Of a stretch of 52,946 bases of DNA, positions 25,570 to 34,372 are shown piece by piece. The stretch is from an uncultured Muribaculaceae bacterium (lineage in GTDB: Bacteria; Bacteroidota; Bacteroidia; Bacteroidales; Muribaculaceae), in contig CALUMJ010000011.1 of assembly GCA_944321715.1 (NCBI GenBank), positions 1 to 52,946 on the forward strand, written 5' to 3'. Position numbers and translations under genes: made by a program. Every line of letters starts with the position of its first letter. Position 1 is the first letter of the stretch. The notes under the pieces were generated by a model, which saw only the letters and a program-made list of their open reading frames with translations, was not told the DNA's origin and searched no databases.

Positions 25570-26445
25570 TCATTTGTTGTTCATTATTGCCTGTATGTCG
25601 TCGATAGAGCGGTCAAATGGGCCGGTTTTTTCGAGCTTGAGTGTTGACATTGCGGCGGCAAACCGTCCTGCTTCGTCGTATCCTGCACCAAGGCTTCGCA
25701 TATATAAGTACCCGGCGGCGTATGTGTCGCCACAGCCAGTGGCATCGACGAGAGCCACGGGGTTGTATGCCGGAATTTCATAGTAGTTGCCATCGGCATA
25801 TATTATAGAGCCATAGTTGCCAAAAGTCATCATTACTTCTTTAACCCCCCATTTTGCAAGCTGGTCTGCTGCTCGGTGAGGGTCGGAATGTCCTGTGAGT
25901 GATTCTATCTCAAACTCGTTGACTTTCAGTATGTCGGTATATTTTAGTGCCTCGATTTTCCAATCCCAATCGCACGGGTACACGTTCACGCCATCGACGT
26001 ATCGCAGGAAACCTTGTGCGTCAATCGACAGCGTTCCACGGTCATGCAGGTATTTGATGACATCGAGCGAGAAGTCATCGGCAAGCAGGCTTCCAAGATG
26101 GATAAAACGAGCTTGCACTCCTTGCAACTTGTCGATAGTGAATGGGTCGGCTTTTGCCAGCACGCGTTGGGTGCGGTTGTTCATATTTTCTCCATATTTG
26201 TTTTCGAAGTACACAGTTTCGCGGCTTGGGATTACTTCCACGTCGATGCCTTTTTGCCGCATTTCGTCCACGGCACTCATTTCACTGTCGGCGAGTGAAG
26301 TAATTAATTTGTAGCTTACCCGTTGTGGCAGTTTTGATATGGCATGTGATATGTAATAAGATGTGCCGCCATTGAGATATGCGGTGTGAGTGGGTGTGAT
26401 AATCTTGTCGAGCGTTATGTGCCCTATGCAACATATATCGGTCAT
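25570..26445 (-). CDS. PfkB-family carbohydrate kinase
   Basis: 291 residues. A ribokinase-like fold: N-terminal GHITLDKI and GGTSYYISHAISKL region, then the C-terminal PfkB signature ALVDATGCGDTYAAGYLY with the catalytic Asp in GCGD. It phosphorylates a sugar or nucleoside using ATP; the substrate lid is diverged so the sugar cannot be named. No signal peptide. The minus-strand -7 element CAAAAGTA (26477-26484) is about 32 nt before its start and diverges from that of the DUF1599 gene. Confidence 0.88.
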   Translation of the reverse strand: MTDICCIGHITLDKIITPTHTAYLNGGTSYYISHAISKLPQRVSYKLITSLADSEMSAVDEMRQKGIDVEVIPSRETVYFENKYGENMNNRTQRVLAKADPFTIDKLQGVQARFIHLGSLLADDFSLDVIKYLHDRGTLSIDAQGFLRYVDGVNVYPCDWDWKIEALKYTDILKVNEFEIESLTGHSDPHRAADQLAKWGVKEVMMTFGNYGSIIYADGNYYEIPAYNPVALVDATGCGDTYAAGYLYMRSLGAGYDEAGRFAAAMSTLKLEKTGPFDRSIDDIQAIMNNK

Positions 26446-26476
26446 AATCGGTTGTTGTGTTCCTATAAATATTTTG

Positions 26477-26484
26477 CAAAAGTA
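26477..26484 (-). promoter_or_regulatory. -7 element of the PfkB kinase/lipoprotein transcript
   Basis: On the minus strand TACTTTTG matches TAnnTTTG, 32 nt upstream of the ATG at 26445. A -33 TTTG is not obvious. Confidence 0.5.
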
Positions 26485-26513
26485 GTGAATTATGGGCGAT
26501 GATAAAAGTGAAG

Positions 26514-26544
26514 TTTGGCTTTAGGGAATATTTTTGTAAATTTG
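26514..26544 (+). promoter_or_regulatory. Promoter of the DUF1599-BT_3928-like gene set
   Basis: TTTG (26514-26517) and TAAATTTG (26537-26544) are 19 nt apart, an exact Bacteroidetes -33/-7 pair. It diverges from the PfkB promoter and supports the ATG at 26578 rather than any start further upstream. Confidence 0.8.
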
Positions 26545-26577
26545 TGGCACTTACCTGATATATTACATTTGTTACGT

Positions 26578-27123
26578 ATGAACGATACCAAGGAGCAGTT
26601 TGAACATGTCATAGGAATTTGTAGGGATTTGTTTGTCAAGAAATTGCACGATTATGGTGCTTCGTGGCGAATAATGCGTCCGGAGTCGATAACCGACCAG
26701 ATTTTCATAAAGGCGAAGCGGATTCGTAACCTTGAGATTAAAAAGGTTTCACAGGTGGGGGAAGGGGTTTATCCCGAATTTGTGGGCATAGTCAATTATG
26801 GTATTATAGGACTGATTCAGCTCGACAAGGGGTATGCCAGCACTGTAGATATTAGCAATGAAGAGGCTGTGAAATTGTATGACAAATTTATGGATAAGAC
26901 CAAAGAATTAATGCTCAAAAAAAACGCCGACTACGATGAGGCGTGGCGTGACATGCGCATCAATTCATATACCGACCTTATCCTCACGAAAATACAGCGG
27001 ACAAAGCAAATAGAGAATCATCATGGTGCAACCGTGGTTTCGGAAGGGATAGATGCCAATTACATGGACATGGTGAACTATTCAATATTTGCACTGATAA
27101 AGCTCGAATATGGCAGCAATTGA
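26578..27123 (+). CDS. DUF1599 protein with two nucleotide pyrophosphohydrolase-like repeats
   Basis: 181 residues from the ATG at 26578, set by the promoter at 26514-26544. Two similar halves are visible: KKLHDYGASWRIMRPESITD in the first and KKNADYDEAWRDMRINSYTD in the second, each followed by a KRIRNLE/QRTKQIE helix. The pattern recalls MazG-like all-alpha nucleotide pyrophosphohydrolases, with acidic residues for Mg, but activity is not shown by sequence. Its end overlaps the next gene by 14 nt, indicating translational coupling. Neighbour order is conserved in Bacteroides by recollection. Confidence 0.85.
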   Translation: MNDTKEQFEHVIGICRDLFVKKLHDYGASWRIMRPESITDQIFIKAKRIRNLEIKKVSQVGEGVYPEFVGIVNYGIIGLIQLDKGYASTVDISNEEAVKLYDKFMDKTKELMLKKNADYDEAWRDMRINSYTDLILTKIQRTKQIENHHGATVVSEGIDANYMDMVNYSIFALIKLEYGSN

Positions 27124-28447
27124 AGGCAATACGCGTTTTAACCTATATGGCCACAAATGGGGGCCGATAGTTGTGGCGGTGCTACGCCTTGTTATAGGTG
27201 GCGTATTCATTTTCTCGGGTTTTACTAAGGGCATCGACCCGTGGGGTAGCGTTTATAAATTTGGAGAATATATCGACATTTTCGGGCTTGAAGATTATGA
27301 TGGATTGCTCCTTTTTATGGCTTTTGCGGTTCCATCTGTCGAATTTGCCTTAGGGGTGTTCTTGCTGTTAGGCATATATCGCAGGTTCACGCCGTGTGCC
27401 ATGCTTGCAATGATGGCAGTGATGTTGCCATTAACATTATATATTGCAGTGACCGATGGAATAAGCGACTGCGGCTGTTTCGGCGATGCTGTCACATTGA
27501 GCAATTGGGAAACCTTTTGGAAAAATGTGCCGTTGACACTTGCTGCGGTTTATTTGGTATTGTATAACAGCAGGTTAAAGAATATATATGGATATGCTGT
27601 GCAATGGATAGTTGCGTTGCTGACATTCGCCTATTTGCTTGTTGTGGCTTGGGAGGGTTATTTCACCCAACCGTTGCTTGATTTCAGACCATTCCCAGTG
27701 GGTACATTGATTGCTGATGACAATAGCGGTGAAGCCGAGGAGTATATGTTTGTATATGAAAAAGATGGGGTGCAACATGAATTTGAACTCGACAGCCTGC
27801 CAGACGATACATGGACGTTTGTCGATAGGGTGCCAGTGACTACCAGTAATAAAGACAGTATAAATGCTGAAACATTTCGCCCCATAACAGTGTTCGATAC
27901 CGATTACAGAGTTGTAGATGGTGTTATAGACGGAAAAGGGGAGCAACTGTTGCTGTTGTTTCCGTCGCTAAGCGACGTTGTGATACCATTTACTTACCAT
28001 ATCAATGAAACATACGATTTTTGTACTGCTCGGGGTATAGATGTTGTGGGGTTGACATCGAATGGCCGGCAAGAGATTGCCGAATGGAACGATTTGTCGA
28101 TGGCATCTTATCCCATGTATGTGATGGATGATAGCGAATTGAAAATGATAGCTCGCGGCAACCCCGCGGCGGTGATGTTGAACGATGGTAAAATCGTGTG
28201 GAAACGCACGTTGCAATCAATACGGCTCGACCGACTGGCTTCGGCCGAAGATTTCGATGATATGCTCGGCTGGTCGTCGCACCATTACTTATATTTTATC
28301 ACTGCCATGTATCTTGCGGCGATGTTGCTGGTTCTTGTAATCAACCGTACACACATAGTAGTGAAATTTAGCTTGAACCGAGTAAGGAAAAGTCGGAAAA
28401 AACAAGTAAATTTGCAGTCGGATATGAATGGCGCAGATGAGCCATAA
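27110..28447 (+). CDS. BT_3928-like membrane protein: DoxX/MauE-like domain plus thioredoxin-fold-like tail
   Basis: 445 residues. The first 170 residues hold about four to five membrane helices with [36 protein letters not shown] and a [10 protein letters not shown] motif, like DoxX/MauE proteins in disulfide or quinone chemistry. The region after about 180 is periplasmic and ends in another membrane helix ([17 protein letters not shown], about 400-418). The tail ([21 protein letters not shown]) recalls a thioredoxin-like fold but lacks CxxC. It is followed closely by tpiA, an order I recall from Bacteroides. Function not established. Confidence 0.82.
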   Translation: MAAIEGNTRFNLYGHKWGPIVVAVLRLVIGGVFIFSGFTKGIDPWGSVYKFGEYIDIFGLEDYDGLLLFMAFAVPSVEFALGVFLLLGIYRRFTPCAMLAMMAVMLPLTLYIAVTDGISDCGCFGDAVTLSNWETFWKNVPLTLAAVYLVLYNSRLKNIYGYAVQWIVALLTFAYLLVVAWEGYFTQPLLDFRPFPVGTLIADDNSGEAEEYMFVYEKDGVQHEFELDSLPDDTWTFVDRVPVTTSNKDSINAETFRPITVFDTDYRVVDGVIDGKGEQLLLLFPSLSDVVIPFTYHINETYDFCTARGIDVVGLTSNGRQEIAEWNDLSMASYPMYVMDDSELKMIARGNPAAVMLNDGKIVWKRTLQSIRLDRLASAEDFDDMLGWSSHHYLYFITAMYLAAMLLVLVINRTHIVVKFSLNRVRKSRKKQVNLQSDMNGADEP

Positions 28448-28496
28448 TGAAACAAACATAATCAACAACATACACTTTCTAAAAATAAAGGAAATT

Positions 28497-29249
28497 ATGA
28501 GAAAGAACATTGTAGCTGGGAACTGGAAGATGAATACTACCGTTCCTGAAGGCGTAAAACTTGCTACCGAAGTCAACGAAGCACTGAAGGGTTTCACTCC
28601 CAATTGCGATGTAATCATCGGTGTTCCATTCACGCACCTTACCGCTGTCGCTGCTGTTATCGATAGCAGCAAATTGGGTCTTAGTGCCGAGAACTGTGCC
28701 GACAAGGTTAAAGGCGCATATACTGGCGAGGTGTCAGCTGCCATGGTTGCATCGACAGGTGCACAATATGTAATACTTGGCCACTCGGAACGTCGTGCTT
28801 ACTACCACGAAACAGTTGAGATTCTTGCCGAAAAGGTGAAGTTGGCTCTTGAAAACGGACTTAAGGTTATATTCTGCATCGGTGAAGTGCTTGAGGAACG
28901 CGAGGCCAACAAGCAAAATGAGGTTGTTGAAGCTCAATTGGCATCGGTATTCGGTCTGACAGCCGAAGAATTCGGCAATATAATCTTGGCATACGAGCCG
29001 GTATGGGCTATCGGAACTGGCAAGACTGCTACTGCCGACCAAGCCGAGGAAATACATGCCTTTATTCGTGGCCTTATAGAGAAGAAATACGGCAAGCAAG
29101 TTGCTGATGACACTACCATCCTTTATGGTGGAAGCTGCAAGCCAAGCAATGCAAAAGAACTTTTCGCTAAGCCCGACGTTGACGGAGGTCTTATCGGTGG
29201 AGCAGCCCTCGAAGCAGAATCGTTCATGGGCATTGTAAAAGCATTTTAA
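28497..29249 (+). CDS. tpiA: Triosephosphate isomerase
   Basis: 250 residues from the ATG at 28497 ([15 protein letters not shown]); the longer frame from 28428 adds residues unlike the family. Interconverts dihydroxyacetone phosphate and glyceraldehyde 3-phosphate in glycolysis. Active-site signatures: NWKMN, the electrophilic His in LGHSERR, catalytic Glu in [13 protein letters not shown] and the phosphate-binding GGAALE. Followed by a large hairpin. Normal length. Confidence 0.97.
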   Translation: MRKNIVAGNWKMNTTVPEGVKLATEVNEALKGFTPNCDVIIGVPFTHLTAVAAVIDSSKLGLSAENCADKVKGAYTGEVSAAMVASTGAQYVILGHSERRAYYHETVEILAEKVKLALENGLKVIFCIGEVLEEREANKQNEVVEAQLASVFGLTAEEFGNIILAYEPVWAIGTGKTATADQAEEIHAFIRGLIEKKYGKQVADDTTILYGGSCKPSNAKELFAKPDVDGGLIGGAALEAESFMGIVKAF

Positions 29250-29271
29250 TTGATTATTTCTGCCACGTAAA

Positions 29272-29321
29272 AAGGGAGAGGATGTGCCGCATGTGGTTAA
29301 ACGGCGGCATTCCTCGCCCTT
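29272..29321 (+). terminator. Large hairpin between tpiA and the SPOR gene
   Basis: Left arm 29272-29290 pairs with right arm 29304-29321 (aaggg...gccgc against gcggc...ccctt) with two or three imperfections. The T-run is weak, so it may be an attenuator or a stability element rather than a full terminator. Confidence 0.5.
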
Positions 29322-29348
29322 ATATGCATTATATAGAGAAAGTTGATT

Positions 29349-29828
29349 ATGATTAGACGTTTTTTGCTTGCACCGATTATTGCTACATGCTGCGTGCTGG
29401 TTGCAAGTGCGCAAACGACAATAGCCGACCACATGCAACAGGCTACGGGCGGGCGTGTGACTATTCACCAGCCAGCTGCACTTAATGCACGGCTTAGTCC
29501 AGCCAATGGAGATAGTACAAATGTGGCTACGCATAACAAGCAGCAGGCGGAAAAAAATGTAGTTGGATACCGAGTACAAGTATTTTCGGACCGCAACCAA
29601 CGTACCGCCAAGGCTGAGGCTCTATCGAAGGAACGTAGCATAAGGGAAGCTTTCCCCGACATGGCAACGTATGTGACATACGATGCACCTTCGTGGCGAT
29701 TGAAAGTGGGCGACTTCCGTACACGTGACGAAGCATCGACACGCCTTGCCGAGTTAAAAGAGATGTTTCCTGGTTATGCCAACGAGATGATTATAGTCAT
29801 TGACGTAATTAATACCGAAGTGCAATGA
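29349..29828 (+). CDS. Exported SPOR-domain protein
   Basis: 159 residues from the ATG at 29349. A signal peptide ends near residue 22 (LVASAQ). A low-complexity linker leads to a C-terminal SPOR-like region (GYRVQVFSDRNQRTAKAEA ... DAPSWRLKVGDFRTRDEAS). SPOR domains bind peptidoglycan lacking stem peptides, at division septa. The last 4 nt (ATGA) overlap the start of folE, coupling translation. It probably acts in the periplasm; its partner is unknown. Confidence 0.88.
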   Translation: MIRRFLLAPIIATCCVLVASAQTTIADHMQQATGGRVTIHQPAALNARLSPANGDSTNVATHNKQQAEKNVVGYRVQVFSDRNQRTAKAEALSKERSIREAFPDMATYVTYDAPSWRLKVGDFRTRDEASTRLAELKEMFPGYANEMIIVIDVINTEVQ

Positions 29829-30403
29829 TATTGCAAAAATACGACGAAAAGAAATTAGAAGAGTTGGCGGCATGTTACCGCCGGATACTGGAACTTGTGG
29901 GTGAAGACCCTGACCGCGAGGGATTGCTGAAGACACCTATGAGGGCAGCCAAGGCAATAATGGACATTACGCGCGGATATAGCGAGAACCCAGAACGCAT
30001 AATAGGTTCTGCCATTTTTGAACATTCGGGTTCGCAGGTGGTGACAGTCAAGGATATTGAATTTTATTCACTTTGCGAACATCACATACTCCCATTTTAT
30101 GGACGTATTTCTATAGGCTATATTCCAGATGGCTACATTGTCGGGCTTAGCAAACTTGCTCGTGTGGTGGATGTATATGCTCATAGGTTGCAAGTACAGG
30201 AACGTCTTACAGGTGAGATTTGTGCATTACTTTCCCGCACGTTGTCGAGCAAGGGCGTGATAGTGCTGTGTGAAGCCGGCCACTTGTGTATGAAGATGCG
30301 TGGCGTAGAGAAGCAAGACAGCACGACAGTGACGATGGACTACACAGGTGCGTTTGCCGAGGATTCGGCTTTGCGCCGAGAGTTCCTCGACTCATTGCGT
30401 TGA
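29825..30403 (+). CDS. folE: GTP cyclohydrolase I
   Basis: 192 residues. It converts GTP to dihydroneopterin triphosphate, the first step of folate synthesis. The Zn ligands are visible in FYSLCEHHILPFYG and LCEAGHLCMKMRGV. The C-terminal region STTVTMDYTGAF is typical. The gene starts inside the SPOR stop codon region. A bidirectional terminator-like hairpin follows. Confidence 0.96.
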   Translation: MILQKYDEKKLEELAACYRRILELVGEDPDREGLLKTPMRAAKAIMDITRGYSENPERIIGSAIFEHSGSQVVTVKDIEFYSLCEHHILPFYGRISIGYIPDGYIVGLSKLARVVDVYAHRLQVQERLTGEICALLSRTLSSKGVIVLCEAGHLCMKMRGVEKQDSTTVTMDYTGAFAEDSALRREFLDSLR

Positions 30404-30420
30404 TATTAAAGAGTAGAAAA

Positions 30421-30446
30421 AAAGACGCGATGTGGTACGCGTCTTT
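30421..30446. terminator. Hairpin between folE and the DUF4251 gene
   Basis: aaagacgcg (30421-30429) pairs perfectly with cgcgtcttt (30438-30446) around an 8-nt loop, with an A-rich run before it and T residues after. It likely terminates convergent transcripts from both sides. Confidence 0.8.
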
Positions 30447-30462
30447 ATGTTATTAGAAATCT

Positions 30463-31077
30463 TTATGGAATTGAACGGCCTTTGAACACCTTGTTGTCGC
30501 GAGTGCCGTAATGGTCGTAAGGGATTAGCGGCCCATATACAGTGAGTGTGTTGGAATTGAAGTTTGGGCTGACATACACCATTGCTTGGTTGCTATTCTT
30601 GTAAACAGTAATGGTGATTTGTGCCGAAATTCCAGTTCCAGTCACATTGAATGTGTAATAAATATCGCCTTTCTTGGTGGTCTTTAAGCTACGGCTTCCG
30701 ATAGTGCCATTGACAGTTATTCCGCCGAGCCCGTTGAGTCCTGGGTGCGCTTTGGCAAGAGCGAGTTGTACGATGGCATTGTCGCCCTGTATCAAAATGA
30801 AGTTGGTACTCGATTCTGGAGCCATTACATTCACTCGGTTGTCAAGCATGATACGGTCGGCTGTCACTACGAAATAGCTTGAGTCTATGGCCATTTTGGC
30901 TTCGACAAATGCGATGGAGTCGCGAAGCTCTTCAATCTTTTTTTCACGTGCTTTACGCTCTGCCTTTGTTTCGTTTTTGGGGATTCCGGTCACTTGTCGC
31001 ATTTCTTGAGCGGCGACAGGTAATGTTATTGCTAAAGCAAACAAGGCAAAAACTAAAGTTCTCATTGTTCTTTTCAT
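30463..31077 (-). CDS. DUF4251 exported protein
   Basis: 204 residues. A signal peptide (about 1-23, ending PVAAQ) is followed by a charged helix (KAERKAREKKIEELRDSIA) and then the DUF4251 beta-rich domain (ALAKAHPGLNGLGGITVNGTIGS; MVYVSPNFNSNTLTVYGPLIPYD). These are common in Bacteroidales, probably periplasmic or membrane attached, and of unknown function. It is monocistronic and convergent with folE. Confidence 0.85.
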   Translation of the reverse strand: MKRTMRTLVFALFALAITLPVAAQEMRQVTGIPKNETKAERKAREKKIEELRDSIAFVEAKMAIDSSYFVVTADRIMLDNRVNVMAPESSTNFILIQGDNAIVQLALAKAHPGLNGLGGITVNGTIGSRSLKTTKKGDIYYTFNVTGTGISAQITITVYKNSNQAMVYVSPNFNSNTLTVYGPLIPYDHYGTRDNKVFKGRSIP

Positions 31078-31154
31078 AATTGTGTGTTTTTTATCGACAC
31101 AGCTAAGATAACTATTAATTTCTTATTGTTGATATAGGTTTCGTGTAATTTAAC

Positions 31155-31162
31155 TACTTTTG
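31155..31162 (+). promoter_or_regulatory. -7 element of the CPBP protease gene
   Basis: TACTTTTG matches TAnnTTTG and lies just 12-18 nt before the candidate starts, so the leader is very short. No -33 TTTG at the usual distance. Confidence 0.5.
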
Positions 31163-31173
31163 TGTAAAGTCTC

Positions 31174-32079
31174 ATGGTTATGGAGAAAATAGAATATCGA
31201 AAGGAATTTACATCATATCCCAAACGTATCACGCTCTTGTGGGGAGCATTCATTGTGTGCTTGGTATTTGTTACCACTATTTCACTGTGGCTTGGAAGCA
31301 TTGTCAGTGACCGTGTGACGCTAATATTGGTGTCATCGGCAGTGCAGAATGTGTGTGTGTTTATGTTGCCGGCATTTATGGTTGCGTATTTCATAACCAA
31401 GCGACCCGTGGCGTTTCTGGGACTCACTAACAAAATGTCGTGGAAGCAAGTAGCATTTGTGATTGGAGTTGTGCTGTTGTCCATGCCTATGCTCAATTAC
31501 TTAGTATCCCTTAACGAGTCAATCGACTTACCAGACTCGGCATTGGAAGATTGGTTGCGAAATACCGAAGCAGCAGCCAGAACGGTCACCGATGAGTTGC
31601 TGAAAGTCGATTCATTTGGAACCCTTGTATGGACGGTGCTTGTGGCTGGTGTGCTTACTGGCTTAGGTGAAGAACTTTTTTTCAGAGGGGCGCAACAACG
31701 CATATTCATGTTGCGTGGAATAAACGGTCATTTGGCGGTGTGGGTAACAGCGATTATCTTCAGTATTTTACATTTTCAGTTCTATGGCTTTTTCCCTCGT
31801 ATGTTGCTGGGTGCATTTTTCGGCTATTTGGTATGGAAAGGAGGGTCGCTGTGGCTCCCAATAATAGCCCATGCCCTAAATAACACGCTTGCAGTCGTGC
31901 TTGGTTATATGTCGCAGCATGATATTGCTGCAGCATTATGGCTTAATAGTTGTGGAGTGCCTGCTGATGGCAGTTTCCCATTGTTGGCAATTTTGAGTTT
32001 GCTGGCTACTGTGGCGTTTATTGTGTTATGCCAAAGGTTGCTGCCCGGGAATAATACCACTGCCAATATCGGCAAGTGA
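31174..32079 (+). CDS. CPBP-family intramembrane glutamic endopeptidase
   Basis: 301 residues from the ATG at 31174; the ATG at 31180 is equally plausible. About eight hydrophobic segments. The Abi/CPBP signature is intact: LGEELFFRGA (EExxxR), HFQFYGFFPRMLLGAFFG and the third motif IAHALNN. Such proteins cleave within the membrane or mediate bacteriocin tolerance. Its 3' end overlaps the convergent dus gene by 54 bp. Target unknown. Confidence 0.9.
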   Translation: MVMEKIEYRKEFTSYPKRITLLWGAFIVCLVFVTTISLWLGSIVSDRVTLILVSSAVQNVCVFMLPAFMVAYFITKRPVAFLGLTNKMSWKQVAFVIGVVLLSMPMLNYLVSLNESIDLPDSALEDWLRNTEAAARTVTDELLKVDSFGTLVWTVLVAGVLTGLGEELFFRGAQQRIFMLRGINGHLAVWVTAIIFSILHFQFYGFFPRMLLGAFFGYLVWKGGSLWLPIIAHALNNTLAVVLGYMSQHDIAAALWLNSCGVPADGSFPLLAILSLLATVAFIVLCQRLLPGNNTTANIGK

Positions 32080-32991
32080 TTGCCAGAACTCTTCTACGGC
32101 GAGGCGATATTTCTCGATTGTAGAGCTTTTCATGATTTTCTTGCGGCATTTGCGGCTGCCACGTCCTGCGAGAAAATATTCCCATAGCGACTTCATCTTG
32201 GCGAGTAAGTGAGCATCACCGCATAGATGCATTCTGTATTGCTCTAACAGCAGGTTGTGCAAGTTTTCCAATAAGCATATTTCGTCGGTGTATTGCAGAT
32301 TGTCGGTGTTAAGTGCAGGATTTGCCAATAGGCCGCGTCCGGCCATGATAGCTCGCAGCTGGGGATATTTTGCGGCAATATTGCCAATGTCGGCATTGGT
32401 GGTGATGTCGCCGTTATACACGACAGGGAAAGATGCGGCGGCATAAAAGTTGCTGAATTGTTCCAGGTCTATATTCCCGCTATATTGCTGCATGGCGGTG
32501 CGTGGGTGTAATGTCACATGGATTGGGTCAAATCCTGCGATTATAGGCATCAAAGTTTCCCATTCATCGGGGCAAGCTACGCCCAGACGCATTTTTATAG
32601 AGAAGTCAATACCGTTGAATTTTTTTGCAATGTCAAGTAATTTACTTACTTCATTGGGGTAGGATAGTATTCCGGCTCCGCAGTGTCGCTTGACAAGCGG
32701 AGGGAAAGGGCAGCCCATGTTGATGTCGATGCTGCGGTATCCCATAGATGCGGTTTTGTCGATAAGCAGTGCAAATTGCTCTGCAGGGCAAGCAATGACT
32801 TGTGGCACGAATGTGCCGGCAGTGTTGTTCTCTGGGGCAATGTCGCGCAAGTCTTTGTTGCGAAACGCCCCTTTCTCGATGCGGAGAAAGGGGGCGTAAT
32901 AACATGATACATTTCCAGCAAATACCGTTGAATGGGCATTACGCCACACATAATCGGTAAAGCCTTGCAATGGAGCTGCGAGTAATTCCAT
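32026..32991 (-). CDS. tRNA-dihydrouridine synthase family protein
   Basis: 321 residues. Flavin enzyme that reduces uridine in tRNA. It begins with the family's LLAAPLQGFTDYVWR, has the active-site DINMGCPFPP with the catalytic Cys and the FMN-binding IKMRLGV and AGRGLLANP regions. The subfamily is not assignable by eye. Its start codon shares one base with the DUF5723 stop (TAATG), so it is the last gene of the envelope operon. Its end overlaps the convergent CPBP gene by 54 bp. Confidence 0.92.
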   Translation of the reverse strand: MELLAAPLQGFTDYVWRNAHSTVFAGNVSCYYAPFLRIEKGAFRNKDLRDIAPENNTAGTFVPQVIACPAEQFALLIDKTASMGYRSIDINMGCPFPPLVKRHCGAGILSYPNEVSKLLDIAKKFNGIDFSIKMRLGVACPDEWETLMPIIAGFDPIHVTLHPRTAMQQYSGNIDLEQFSNFYAAASFPVVYNGDITTNADIGNIAAKYPQLRAIMAGRGLLANPALNTDNLQYTDEICLLENLHNLLLEQYRMHLCGDAHLLAKMKSLWEYFLAGRGSRKCRKKIMKSSTIEKYRLAVEEFWQSLADIGSGIIPGQQPLA

Positions 32992-34349
32992 TAAATATTG
33001 AAGCTAAGGCCCATGGCAAAGTTAAACTTGGCAGCATTTACAGGTATAACCTGCTTGCTGTACTTGGCAAGTATGTAGTCTGTACCAATGAAGAAATTCA
33101 CAGCTTTGGGGTGGAAGTTGAGTGTCAATCCCATTGAGTGCCTAACGTTTGACAGCGAACCGTTAATGGCAGCGTTGAACCATGATAATGGGCGGAAATT
33201 GGCGGTTACCATAGCCTCGGTCCATACGCGAGGGGCTCCAAGTCGCACCGAAGCAAGCAAGCCGAATGAAATCTTGTTACGAAGTATGCCATATTCGCCA
33301 GCGGCACGTATGGTGGTATAGAGCGATGAAGTGTGGCCTTGTGTTCCGCTATCCTTGAAATTAACCAAGTCTTGTAGGCTGTCTTTGATGTCGTCGGCAG
33401 CGTCGTCAAAGTCGTTGCTTCCATCGGGGTTGTCTTCAACACCTATGTTGTCGAACCCGTTATATACAAACTCCTGGTTGCGGTTTTCGGCAACTGAACA
33501 ATCTTTCCACGATATGAACCCAATGTCGGTGATGGCAAGCGAAACGGTTGCTTCTTCGTTTATGCGGTACACTGCACCGAGGTCAAATCCCAGACCATAT
33601 CCAGCCACGCCAAATCCACTCATATCGAGTCCGTCGATATTGCCATCTTCATCATATTCAAAATTAAACCCTTTAGAGCCGATTAGTTTGCTGCGTTCGG
33701 TAATGCGCCACTCATTGTCCGACATATAGATTCTGAGATTTTCTGCATTGGCTTTTGCGTATAATCCACCAAAAAGGAGTTTTACTTTGGCTCCAACCGA
33801 TAGGCGGTCGGTGATTTTACGTGCATGGCCAAAAGCTAATTCTACATAGTTTTGTGTCTGAGCATTGAGTTCATCGATGTTATATTCCTGTTCTTGTTGT
33901 GTCTGCCCCTCTTTGAGAAAACGGAAAATATCATATGGCAGGTATGCACCGCTTTGGCTACGAACAGCCAAACCAACAGTATTGGTGCCTCCCCATGCAT
34001 TGAAGCCGACTGTGATTATGTCAAGGTCGAGGTCAAACTCGGCTACGTTGGTTGATTTGAATTTCGATAAAGCCTCGTCGGTCGAAATGGAAGGGTGCAT
34101 GAAAGTGAGCATTTCGTCGCCTTGCGGATAAAGGAAAGTTCCCAGTCCGACATTTGAGTTCAGGGTCATGTTTATGTTACCTAATACAGGGAAGGTCACA
34201 AACCCACTTTCCGAGGTAAAAGCAGGGTTGAGTTTGTGTCGTTGGTTGTTTCCTTCAAGGAAATAAAGTGAATGCTGCGTTTGCGCGCAAGTTGTGGCTG
34301 CGGCTATCATTGATACCGCTGCCAGTATGTAGTTCTTGATTGATTTCAT
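32991..34349 (-). CDS. DUF5723-like outer-membrane protein
   Basis: 452 residues. A signal peptide (about 1-22, TTCAQ) is followed by alternating beta-strand sequence ending in a C-terminal aromatic pattern (AMGLSFNI), typical of beta-barrels. Blocks HKLNPAF, VGFNAWGGTNTVGLAV, GYGLGFDLGAVYRINEEATV and FFIGTDYILAKY fit the DUF5723 family. Cotranscribed after a large lipoprotein gene (23 nt spacing) and before dus. It is likely a structural or adhesive outer-membrane protein; function unknown. Confidence 0.82.
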   Translation of the reverse strand: MKSIKNYILAAVSMIAAATTCAQTQHSLYFLEGNNQRHKLNPAFTSESGFVTFPVLGNINMTLNSNVGLGTFLYPQGDEMLTFMHPSISTDEALSKFKSTNVAEFDLDLDIITVGFNAWGGTNTVGLAVRSQSGAYLPYDIFRFLKEGQTQQEQEYNIDELNAQTQNYVELAFGHARKITDRLSVGAKVKLLFGGLYAKANAENLRIYMSDNEWRITERSKLIGSKGFNFEYDEDGNIDGLDMSGFGVAGYGLGFDLGAVYRINEEATVSLAITDIGFISWKDCSVAENRNQEFVYNGFDNIGVEDNPDGSNDFDDAADDIKDSLQDLVNFKDSGTQGHTSSLYTTIRAAGEYGILRNKISFGLLASVRLGAPRVWTEAMVTANFRPLSWFNAAINGSLSNVRHSMGLTLNFHPKAVNFFIGTDYILAKYSKQVIPVNAAKFNFAMGLSFNI

Positions 34350-34372
34350 TGGATTCTATTACGTTTTGTGTG

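Noticed and set aside
29272-29321. Large hairpin after tpiA as a structured RNA
   Set aside because: It shows no recognisable aptamer or small RNA features beyond the stem, so it is listed as a weak terminator.
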